A DNA stretch of 23,473 bases, from IMG/VR virus record IMGVR_UViG_3300009177_000117, positions 1-23,473 of that record. One strand, 5' to 3'. Shown here in pieces: positions 7,601-14,124 of this stretch. Under the pieces are notes generated by a model. The model searched no databases. It was given only the letters and a program-made list of their open reading frames with translations, and had not been told where the DNA came from. The stretch is from a virus. Position 1 is the stretch's first letter, and every line of letters starts with the position of its first letter. A program made the translations under genes and the position numbers.

Positions 7601-9295
7601 CCAGATTACGTGTACAGCTATGAGAAGAACTACGTCGACGGCGGGTCGTTGTCTGGCTCCGTGGTGATCCCCTCGGCGCCGCAGACTGAGACGTGGTCAG
7701 ACGGCACCCAATGGACCGACGGGACGGCTTGGGCGGGACAAAGCGCCGTCGTTTCTCAATCGTTGAGCGGGGTTGCCCGACAGATCACGATCGAGGTTCG
7801 GATCGTCGACACCTACGGTCGGCAGAGCCGGAACCCGGCAAGGTTGACCGTTCAGAACCCAGCGCCGTCGCAGGTCACCGGGCTGAGCGTGACGACGAAC
7901 ATCGGAACTATCTGGGTTTCATTCAATATACCCCCCGACCCGGACTGGGTCGGCATGAAGGCATGGGCCAGTACCACGACCGGCTTCACGCCCGATGACG
8001 CGACGAATTTGCTGGGCAAGCTCAACACCTGCGCTGCCTCCTTCAATACATTCGCCAACGGCGCTCCGGTCCTGCCCGGCGTGCTCTATTATGTGCGGGT
8101 TGCCGCCTATGACGCCTTTTCGGACCTCGCAGCCGATCTCAACGTGAGCGCTGAGATCGAGGTCGTGACGGGCACGGTCGACGTCAGCGACCTGCCGATC
8201 TACACGTTCGACCCTGCGCCGATCTTCACGGTGGCGTTGGGCGCCCCGGACGTTTTGTCTTGGACGGCGTCGGGCGTCCACGTGACGCGCCCGGTCAGCG
8301 GCACGACCGACTCGCGGAGCATCGGCGCCGGAAGCGTGTCGTGGGGCGGCCAAACGATCTACGTTTCGTATCAGGAATTATCAACGGTCCTGACGGCCAC
8401 GACCGACATCACGGTGCACGTGCGCAGCGATCGCACGTTGATGGCGGTGTGGGAGTACCCGGGCGGTCAGAACGTCACAGCCTTGAACGGTAAGGCCGGC
8501 ATTTCGGGCGAGATGATCTACGCGCACACGATCACGGGTCAGGCACTTGTGACCGACAGGGCGATCATCACTTCTCAATTGCAAGTTCAGAACGCCATGA
8601 TCACCAACGCGAAGATCGTTGATCTCGACGCGAGCAAGATCCTCGCCGGCAGCGTTTTCACGCAGCTGCTTTATCTCGGAGCGGCCACCGGCGGACGCAT
8701 CACGATCGACGGCACTTTCCCCGTCCTCAATGTCTGGGACGACCAGCCCGTGCCCCACCTTCGGGTGCGGATGGGCAAGCTCGGACCGGCCACCACCGAT
8801 TGGGGGCTGCAGGTCAACGGTGCCGACGGCACGAACCTGATTGATTTCGAGGGCGGCATCGACGGGTCCTATATCAAGGACCTGACCGTCGACACGCTCA
8901 AAATCAGGAACGGCGCGTTGTCGTCCACTTGGTGGGCTGTGCAGTCTAGTTCATACGGTATCTCTAACGGCGACACTAGCGACCATGGTGTCGTACAGTT
9001 GGTCGCTAACCTCCGCGCCTTGTCGAACGGGTTTGTCCCGCCCGTGATCATTCAGTATGAGCTAGTATGCTCCTCTACGGCCGGCGGAGGTTTCGCCTCC
9101 ACTATGATTATCAGTGATGGGCACAACATAAGCGAGATCAGTTCCCCGATCGGCAATGGAGCCAGGATCAATAAAATCTTCGTTGACCAGAATCCGAATG
9201 TAGGCTCCACGACCTACAATATCAGGATCAACACGAACGGCAACCAATCCACTATCAAACTCGGTGCTCTCCTCGCGCAGCAGTGGCTGAAGTAA
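4649..9295 (+). CDS. J: Tail tip / host-specificity protein J (TipJ-like, 1548 aa)
   Basis: This is the longest gene and sits right after the NlpC/P60 peptidase, as lambda J does after K and I. The order is an N-terminal assembly region with a Gly-rich hydrophobic stretch at about 99-137 (IGIGLMFSGAGMVAGGLL), then hub-like beta domains to about 800. FNIII-like beta-sandwiches follow at about 808-905 and 1071-1175 (PAPSQVTGLSVTTN and YYVRVAAYDAFSD). Next is a central-fibre helical segment at about 1291-1340 with repeated TNAKIVDLDASKI-type turns, and a variable C-terminus that probably binds the receptor. J trimers form the tip and central fibre. At 1548 residues it is longer than lambda J (1132). 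ATG 4649 has CACGGGCAG upstream. The stop overlaps the next ATG by one base. Confidence 0.85.
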   Translation: MKPEITIYVRPSLLTDERAVYETSSRLCLSEIIETYVPELARDCPDLIDISINEGAPIPPMRLHADGSEYFPWEVIRPKPGARVYIRLKPPEGSQGAQLGIGAGLFTLGAVLFATGIGGPIGIGLMFSGAGMVAGGLLQPPAPKNNSTSQATSFSLTGTQNGIAQVGQLVPFVAGRWNKVFPLHVAQPYTTWQGSTQYMHCLLSAGLGPLLISNVRIGDTLIDDMKGVTWQLRSGRDTDAPTTLYPSVVYEALSEPHGQAIQITHSAPGAQTVQMPAGTVDHLFWEFTFPQGIFRVSSSGKVSSSSVTLKIELRHLGSSAWTTVDHHTVSKKAQNTTRYLFDMDVTPNPSGWESRVTRESFDNSGDNSGKSTNGFYWTAFRGHSSVAPVRVPGHSLIALKIPATQSNQGSLAHISCDCTRYALSWDGSQWAEVPTANPAAVFRSIPQHRRANRGEIFFDSQIDLAGLQAWHQRCAQAGRTFGFVSSDEASMLDRLRVVASAGRASYNTIDGKLGVIEDLPQAHYVDAIGPHNSANFVKRASYRRLPHGVRISFHDQTHEMTRQEIVAYNDGYNAGGTSGRTAASIFDDIDLTDRGITFPARAWEEGRFYLAELQHRRWTATQDMDIGGFFARRGEKVSLTQPAALLGIADGYITAISTSGGSVSGITLSASVLMEAGTTYGVRVTTTTSDGGTQLVEVGVVFSAGVHNSLLFQTLVSPATAPIVVGDYFQFGETSDVAVDVIVKSVSPKGPREISVEVAPYAHPEIEDAIRGDIDPYDPHTTLPQGQPKPPPRPAIVAIRRGELIPPREPYPVRMVQLTVIITSPPSSATNASFFDAQYRVQDDTTGEWTAASASTSGLDVSFLVPWGEIYEIQVRAGTVYNGLPLTSAWSNTAVVDCKTIPQTIVDTANVTGLQLFGQGHLTNFVGRDPHFVWRMTGFSGPAEIGEEENQGDTTFLDPTFAYWDVRIYTSMSTQLRRTEAVTAPDYVYSYEKNYVDGGSLSGSVVIPSAPQTETWSDGTQWTDGTAWAGQSAVVSQSLSGVARQITIEVRIVDTYGRQSRNPARLTVQNPAPSQVTGLSVTTNIGTIWVSFNIPPDPDWVGMKAWASTTTGFTPDDATNLLGKLNTCAASFNTFANGAPVLPGVLYYVRVAAYDAFSDLAADLNVSAEIEVVTGTVDVSDLPIYTFDPAPIFTVALGAPDVLSWTASGVHVTRPVSGTTDSRSIGAGSVSWGGQTIYVSYQELSTVLTATTDITVHVRSDRTLMAVWEYPGGQNVTALNGKAGISGEMIYAHTITGQALVTDRAIITSQLQVQNAMITNAKIVDLDASKILAGSVFTQLLYLGAATGGRITIDGTFPVLNVWDDQPVPHLRVRMGKLGPATTDWGLQVNGADGTNLIDFEGGIDGSYIKDLTVDTLKIRNGALSSTWWAVQSSSYGISNGDTSDHGVVQLVANLRALSNGFVPPVIIQYELVCSSTAGGGFASTMIISDGHNISEISSPIGNGARINKIFVDQNPNVGSTTYNIRINTNGNQSTIKLGALLAQQWLK

Positions 9296-10035
9296 TGGCA
9301 GGCTTCCTGATTTATGCGCTGTCAACGGGAGGACTGGTGAGGATCGGGAATGTCCCGGACGGAGAGGAACTAGTACAGGCAACAGCCGGCGAGGGCGTCT
9401 TGTTGAACGACGACCTAACCGTGTCTGGAGATACCCATTGGGTCAATCTCGGTCCGCCGGCGGTCCTGACGGCCAAGACCGCCATGGCCACCAGCATCGA
9501 CAGGACCTACATCGCAGCCGCGTTGAGCCAGGTTGCCACGATCACCGGCGTGCCGCAGGGGGCAAGGTTCTTGGTCAACGACGTCGACAAGGGCCGGGTC
9601 GACGACGGCGTGGTGACCTTCTCGGCCGCGGCGGTCGCGCGCTATGCGTTGACCCTCACGCACTATCGTTACCTTGACCAAGCCTACACGGTGGACGTAG
9701 GTCTCGCTCTGCTCGCCGCGGCGACCGAGACCGAGTATGCCGTCAGTCTGGGCTCGCCGCTGACGCCGGCGATCGAGACTGAAACGGCGCTATCGGCTGG
9801 GCAGGAGCGGACCAGCCAGCTGACGGCGGCGAGCGAGACCGAGACCGCCGTCGCCGCTGGCATGGTGATCCAGGTTAATCTCGACCTGGTGTCAGAGACC
9901 GAGAGCGCGGTCGATGCATCGGCACCGCTGCCAGCTGCGACGGCAACGGAAACGGCGTTGGACATCGTCTTCAGCATCACCGTCCAAGTGCCAGAAGCAG
10001 TCGAAACCGAAACGGCGCTGGACGTCGCAGCTTAA
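9295..10035 (+). CDS. Tip-associated protein with C-terminal ETETA repeats (246 aa)
   Basis: The ATG at 9295 shares its A with the TAA of J (TAATG), which suggests translational coupling; an in-frame GTG at 9283 would add four residues. Residues 1-60 (FLIYALSTGGLVRIGNVPD, then EELVQATAGEGVLL) resemble the small proteins that follow J genes in several phages. Residues 60-135 form a beta domain ending ALTLTHYRYLDQAYTVDV. From about 143 the protein is a repeat in which a short ETETAL-like motif recurs every 16-20 residues, six times, to the C-terminus. The repeats could form a thin fibre shaft or a flexible spacer. A role as tip cap or fibre attachment is inferred from position. Confidence 0.65.
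   Translation: MAGFLIYALSTGGLVRIGNVPDGEELVQATAGEGVLLNDDLTVSGDTHWVNLGPPAVLTAKTAMATSIDRTYIAAALSQVATITGVPQGARFLVNDVDKGRVDDGVVTFSAAAVARYALTLTHYRYLDQAYTVDVGLALLAAATETEYAVSLGSPLTPAIETETALSAGQERTSQLTAASETETAVAAGMVIQVNLDLVSETESAVDASAPLPAATATETALDIVFSITVQVPEAVETETALDVAA
9715..10030 (+). repeat. In-frame ETE[TYS]A repeats, six copies, 16-20 residue period
   Basis: Within the 246-residue protein the units ETEYAV, ETETAL, ETETAV, ETESAV, ATETAL and ETETAL occur in order, separated by 10-14 small or hydrophobic residues. The DNA copies are diverged, so selection appears to maintain the protein motif rather than recent duplication. Confidence 0.7.
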
Positions 10036-10050
10036 AGGAGCACATGAACA

Positions 10051-10518
10051 ATGGCGGCCTATGTGGCGAATATCTCGCGAGGGCGTGTAACAGAAATGTA
10101 CCGCCGTATCAGTCTAAACGACCCCAATACCAGCGTCTTCAAAGTGATTCTCCTGAAGACCAATGAGGCGGTCGGCACTCTGGTCGACCAGGACACCGTG
10201 GCGTCGATGCTGGCCGCGAGCAGCGAGGCAAACTTCACCAACTACGTACGCAAGGTGCTGACGGACATTAGCCTCGCGGCATTGCCGGCGCCTGACGACA
10301 CGAACAACAAGATGGTGTTGCAGCTCCCGGCGCAGACGTGGACCAGTGCGGGCGGGGCTCTCAACAACACGCTGACGATGGTCTGCGTGGCGTACTTCGC
10401 CGACACGTCAGGCGCGGACAGCACAGGGGTGCCGTGCTGCTTCTACGACTTCGCGACCACGACCAACGGCACCGACATTACGGTCAACTGGCCGAGTGGC
10501 TTCTGGCAATCCCTATGA
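10051..10518 (+). CDS. Conserved phage structural-region protein, unknown function (155 aa)
   Basis: AAGGAG at 10035-10040 lies 10 nt before ATG 10051. A nearer ATG (10044) opens only a short frame. The protein starts MAAYVANISRGRVTEMYRR and reads as an all-beta domain: FKVILLKTNEAVG, YVRKVLTD, MVLQLPAQTWTSAGG, LTMVCVAYFAD and DITVNWPSGFWQSL. The layout (an early 'FKVxLL', then a charged arginine strand, then 'W..AGGxxNNT') resembles small beta-sandwich proteins scattered among phage tail and decoration genes. I cannot assign a role with confidence. A virion decoration or fibre-associated protein is the best guess. It overlaps the next gene by ATGA. Confidence 0.65.
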   Translation: MAAYVANISRGRVTEMYRRISLNDPNTSVFKVILLKTNEAVGTLVDQDTVASMLAASSEANFTNYVRKVLTDISLAALPAPDDTNNKMVLQLPAQTWTSAGGALNNTLTMVCVAYFADTSGADSTGVPCCFYDFATTTNGTDITVNWPSGFWQSL

Positions 10519-10721
10519 ACGTAGTGATTGATGACCCAGACGACGTAAAGTTGCGGCGGTCGCTGCAGCAGAACGCGCTGCCAGCGTTCGCCTCGGCAGC
10601 CGAAGCGCAGGCGTGGCTGGATGAGATCGACGCGGCGACGACGATCGTGCAGTTGAAGGCTGTACTCAAAGACAAGATCAAGGCGCTGACGGCGAGCGCT
10701 GTGATAGAAAGGAGGCAGTGA
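10515..10721 (+). CDS. Small helical phage protein (68 aa)
   Basis: The ATG at 10515 overlaps the previous stop (ATGA). The same frame is open further upstream, but that is a shadow of the preceding gene. The 68-residue product is acidic then helical: VVIDDPDDVKLRRSLQQNA, an AEAQAWLDEIDAA helix, and a C-terminal KDKIKALTASAVIERRQ helix. It has no membrane segment or signal. Small helical proteins between fibre genes are often assembly chaperones, but nothing here proves it. The next gene follows after 3 nt. Confidence 0.6.
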   Translation: MNVVIDDPDDVKLRRSLQQNALPAFASAAEAQAWLDEIDAATTIVQLKAVLKDKIKALTASAVIERRQ

Positions 10722-10724
10722 GCG

Positions 10725-11135
10725 ATGCCGATAGATCCAACGAAGCCGCTCGACGGTGTTAATTCCATCAAGGCCGACCTGAGGGTCAATCTACAGGCGG
10801 CCAAGGATGGCATCGAGACCGCCGACAGCGTCCTTGCCGGCGGCTCAACCACGATTAGCGCGACGACTTTCGGCAATCACACCTTTGCGCGCATGCGATG
10901 CACGTCGGGAGCTGCGGTGACCGTGACACTGGGAAGCAACGTGCTGGCGGGCTGCGCTCTCGAACTCGTTCAGTACGGCACGGGGCTGGTGACGGCAATT
11001 GCAGGTGCCGGAGCTACCCTGGTGAAACCCGCCGCGGCCAGCACGTCGACCGCGGCACAGTATGACGCCATGATCTTCGAGGTCGACACGAACACGGGCA
11101 GCAACGCTGCCTGGCGGCTGGTCACCCGCTCATGA
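10725..11135 (+). CDS. Stand-alone fibre capping-type beta domain protein (136 aa)
   Basis: AAAGGAGG at 10708-10715 provides a strong ribosome site about 9 nt before ATG 10725. Residues 1-35 (DGVNSIKADLRVNLQAAKDG) form a helix. From about 45 to the end the sequence follows the small beta domain often found at the C-terminus of phage tail fibres. Its elements are AAVTVTLGSN, ALELVQYGTGLVTAIAGAGA, AQYDAMIFEVD and NAAWRLVTRS. That domain normally caps long fibres; here it is an independent gene with only a short helical N-terminus. It may cap or attach the large glycosidase fibre encoded next, with which it overlaps by ATGA. Confidence 0.65.
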   Translation: MPIDPTKPLDGVNSIKADLRVNLQAAKDGIETADSVLAGGSTTISATTFGNHTFARMRCTSGAAVTVTLGSNVLAGCALELVQYGTGLVTAIAGAGATLVKPAAASTSTAAQYDAMIFEVDTNTGSNAAWRLVTRS

Positions 11136-14104
11136 GCCGTGTCGCCGCCGCAGCAAGCGCCGCGGGCACCAGCGAGTTGGGCAGCGGCGGAGGGGGGCCG
11201 CCGCCTCCGCCGCCGACCAGCAACGTACTCAGCATCTCGGGCAGGACGTGGCTCCTGAACGGTCAGCCGTTTGAAATGTGGGCCGTTCGCGTCGCGTGCG
11301 CGGCCATGACCGAGAACCTCACCGTCGAGTTGATCAACAACCTCGACGCCTACAAGGCGAACGGGATCAACTCCATTACGGTCACCTACGCGGGCGCAAG
11401 CTGCCTCTACTGGGGCAGCCCGAACGGGCCTTCTGGCAGTCCATTCTCAACGGATGGTCTGACCATTGACGCTGCCACTCAAGCTCGCATGGAGCGCATC
11501 ATCCAAGCTTGCGATGATCGCCAGATGGTGGTCTACGTCAACACGTGGTACTCCCTGGCGGGCTTTGGAGCGACCAACTCGGCTGCCGCTCGCCAGATCC
11601 ACAAGACCGTCGCGACTAAGCTCCTGGCATGGCGGAACGTCGTCATCTCGCCCGGCGGCGAGATGGACAGCACCAACTTTTCCGACACCAACGGCATCTT
11701 CGACCTGAGCGTGGCGTCGAACATCGGTTTGCTCGGTTCGGACATTCATTCCATCGATCCGACCAGGATCTATGCCGCCGGCGGTTTTGGTGACCCTTAC
11801 AACATCGCGATCGGGCAGAACGCGAACGTCAACGCCCTGTCGTGGAACCCGTCCGCCCCGGCCAGTCCTGGTGTTAATGCATCAAAGTATGCCACATACA
11901 CAGGCTCTCCCAACAATATCAACAAACCAATCTTTGACAATGCACTGGATTTCCGCAGTGCATCTAATGATACCGCCGGCGTCTTTACTAATACGCAGAA
12001 GAACAACTGGTACACTGAAGTCAACGCCAAGCTCGGGATCCCATCGGCTGGCTTGCCGGGGTTGCATATGTGCTTCTTCTCCGAGCCTTGGCAGCAGGCG
12101 CAGGGGCAATTCCCGCCGGCCGGTAGCGGGACCGGCGAGGCGGGCGTGCACTACGAGCTTGGCGGGTACGGGACCGCCTCCGATCCAGGCATCAAGTGGT
12201 TTTGGGACTACGTCAGGGGCTACAAGACGATCTCACCTGCGGTCACTACGTTCACGGCGGCCAGCCTTGAATATTTGTCCAGGACTGAGAGCATCTCGTA
12301 CCCGCTCACGATCACCGCTTGGGCGAAGGTGACCAACGTCGCGACGGACTACGCGATCGCTGGTTTTGGCGTTCTGGGTGGCAGCGGCCGACGTCAGATG
12401 CTCTACGCCAAAGCGACCGGCACGATCGGCATGCAGAGCCGCAATGACGCCGGCACGTCTGTGGAAGCGGCGACCACAGTTGGGCCAGCTGCTAACAACT
12501 GGTTCCATGCCGCGGGCGTGGTCGCGTCGCTATCGAGCCGTTCCGTCTATTTCAACGGTCACGACAAGGTCACTAATACCACTCCCTTGGCTACGCCGGC
12601 CTCGGCTCCCGACCACTTCAACGTCGGTGCCACGACGACCCCGTCGCTCTATCTCAACGGCAACATCGCCGAGGTGGCGGTCTGGTCGATCGCCCTGTCC
12701 GACGCCGAGATATCGCAGTTGGCTGGCGGCGCGCTGCCGACCAGCATCCAGGCCGGGAGCCTGTGGGGTTATTGGCGTGTCACCGGCGGCAATCCTGAGC
12801 AGGATGTGAGCGGCCACAACCGCAGCCTGAGCGTTAACCCCGCATCCACCGGAGCCATCGAGCCCGTGGATAATAGCTTGACCCAGGTCGCGATGCTCGC
12901 CGACACGACTCCGCAGCAGCGGTGGGACGGGTTCGGGTTCACGATGGGCAGCCCCTACGACACGACTTCGATGGCGGCAGCTGCGCAAGCTAACCACGTG
13001 CAGCTGTTCGACGAGCTGAACGCGGTGTGGACTGGTGGATATGTGGCCGGCAGTGTCTACGCCCCATTCGCTCAGGTCTGCAAAAACAACGGCATAACTG
13101 GATTCCTCGCGGTTGGACAATGTGCCACTCAATACACGCCGACCTCGTTCGCCGATCAGATCGCGGCCACTGTTGGCAGCTGTTTCTGGACCCACGCCAG
13201 CCTTCAGAATGAGCCAGACGGTGGCAATGCTTATGAGGTGTATGCTGGTGGCTATACTGAGATTGTGAACAAGAGCCAGGAGTTGCGCAATCGACTGAAT
13301 GCTAATGGGTTGTCGAACGTCAAGATAATTGCCAACGGCTGGAGTCATTTCAGCGGCAGCGGTTGTGCCCCCGAGTACAACGCGCTCCAAGCGGCCGGCA
13401 AGATCCCCAATGTCGTCATGGCTGGCTGTGGTCACGCTTATGGAGATAACGCCAGCAATGTCGAGTGGGATAACGCCTGGGCAAATTATAAGCCACAAGG
13501 GATGTACCAGACCGAGGGCGGCTATGGCCACGAACAGACATCTCCCGCGCGGATGCTCAGCAATCTCAACAATGGTGTCGGGGTGTATTTTCACTTTGGC
13601 AGCCAGATCCCATCCAACCCAACCCAGGATGCGCTCGACCAGGGTTTGGTAGAATACAATGGGACCCGTCGGCCCTGCCATCGGTCCTATCAGGTCATCA
13701 ACCGTGACTTGTCGCTCGGATCTCTGTTCAGGCTGGTGCATTGCGACGACCGGCCTCCGAACATCAACGCCACCTATGCGGACCGGATGATCCGGCGGCA
13801 AACCCCTTACGTCCCCAGGCTTTACGGGTGCGTCGCCAAGAGGCCGGACGGCAGGTGGTGGCTCGCGTGCTGCAATGGCACGTTCGGCACGGATTTTTTT
13901 AATCAACTTGGCGCCCACTACGGCGCGCACGACTTCCAGGTGACGTTCAAAATCACTGAGTTGGGTAGCGCCAATCTGGCATGGACGGGCCGACGGTCTG
14001 ACAACGCTGGAGCAACCATCACAAATGTGAGCTACAGCATGGTTAATGGCTTCATACGGATGACTCTCCGTTGGGGCGAGACCGTGGCATTGGTGTCGAC
14101 ATGA
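11132..14104 (+). CDS. Double glycoside-hydrolase-like tail fibre with central LamG domain (990 aa)
   Basis: A Gly/Pro linker (about 18-29) leads into a first TIM-barrel-like domain (about 30-365; WLLNGQPFEMWAVRV, INSITVTYAG, NVVISPGGEMD). A LamG/ConA-like lectin follows (about 370-570: ITAWAKV, WFHAAGVV, SVYFNG, IAEVAVWS). The last domain (about 590-990) looks like a clan GH-A glycosidase, nearest in pattern to GH30: QRWDGFGFTMG opening, acid/base motif LQNEPDG with Glu694, and nucleophile-type QTEGGYG with Glu795, 101 residues apart. A C-terminal beta region ends GETVALVST. Such a virion enzyme would cut capsule, exopolysaccharide or cell-wall glycans during adsorption. Substrate cannot be read from sequence. 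The first barrel may be degenerate. Parts near 11870-12010 and 13230-13480 look AT-richer than their surroundings. Confidence 0.75.
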   Translation: MSRVAAAASAAGTSELGSGGGGPPPPPPTSNVLSISGRTWLLNGQPFEMWAVRVACAAMTENLTVELINNLDAYKANGINSITVTYAGASCLYWGSPNGPSGSPFSTDGLTIDAATQARMERIIQACDDRQMVVYVNTWYSLAGFGATNSAAARQIHKTVATKLLAWRNVVISPGGEMDSTNFSDTNGIFDLSVASNIGLLGSDIHSIDPTRIYAAGGFGDPYNIAIGQNANVNALSWNPSAPASPGVNASKYATYTGSPNNINKPIFDNALDFRSASNDTAGVFTNTQKNNWYTEVNAKLGIPSAGLPGLHMCFFSEPWQQAQGQFPPAGSGTGEAGVHYELGGYGTASDPGIKWFWDYVRGYKTISPAVTTFTAASLEYLSRTESISYPLTITAWAKVTNVATDYAIAGFGVLGGSGRRQMLYAKATGTIGMQSRNDAGTSVEAATTVGPAANNWFHAAGVVASLSSRSVYFNGHDKVTNTTPLATPASAPDHFNVGATTTPSLYLNGNIAEVAVWSIALSDAEISQLAGGALPTSIQAGSLWGYWRVTGGNPEQDVSGHNRSLSVNPASTGAIEPVDNSLTQVAMLADTTPQQRWDGFGFTMGSPYDTTSMAAAAQANHVQLFDELNAVWTGGYVAGSVYAPFAQVCKNNGITGFLAVGQCATQYTPTSFADQIAATVGSCFWTHASLQNEPDGGNAYEVYAGGYTEIVNKSQELRNRLNANGLSNVKIIANGWSHFSGSGCAPEYNALQAAGKIPNVVMAGCGHAYGDNASNVEWDNAWANYKPQGMYQTEGGYGHEQTSPARMLSNLNNGVGVYFHFGSQIPSNPTQDALDQGLVEYNGTRRPCHRSYQVINRDLSLGSLFRLVHCDDRPPNINATYADRMIRRQTPYVPRLYGCVAKRPDGRWWLACCNGTFGTDFFNQLGAHYGAHDFQVTFKITELGSANLAWTGRRSDNAGATITNVSYSMVNGFIRMTLRWGETVALVST

Positions 14105-14124
14105 CATTGTTGGGCGGATGAGCC

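Noticed and set aside
9283-9295. GTG at 9283 as start of the 246-residue protein
   Set aside because: The ATG at 9295 in a TAATG junction is the simpler coupled start; the GTG has no Shine-Dalgarno sequence and would give a 13-base overlap.
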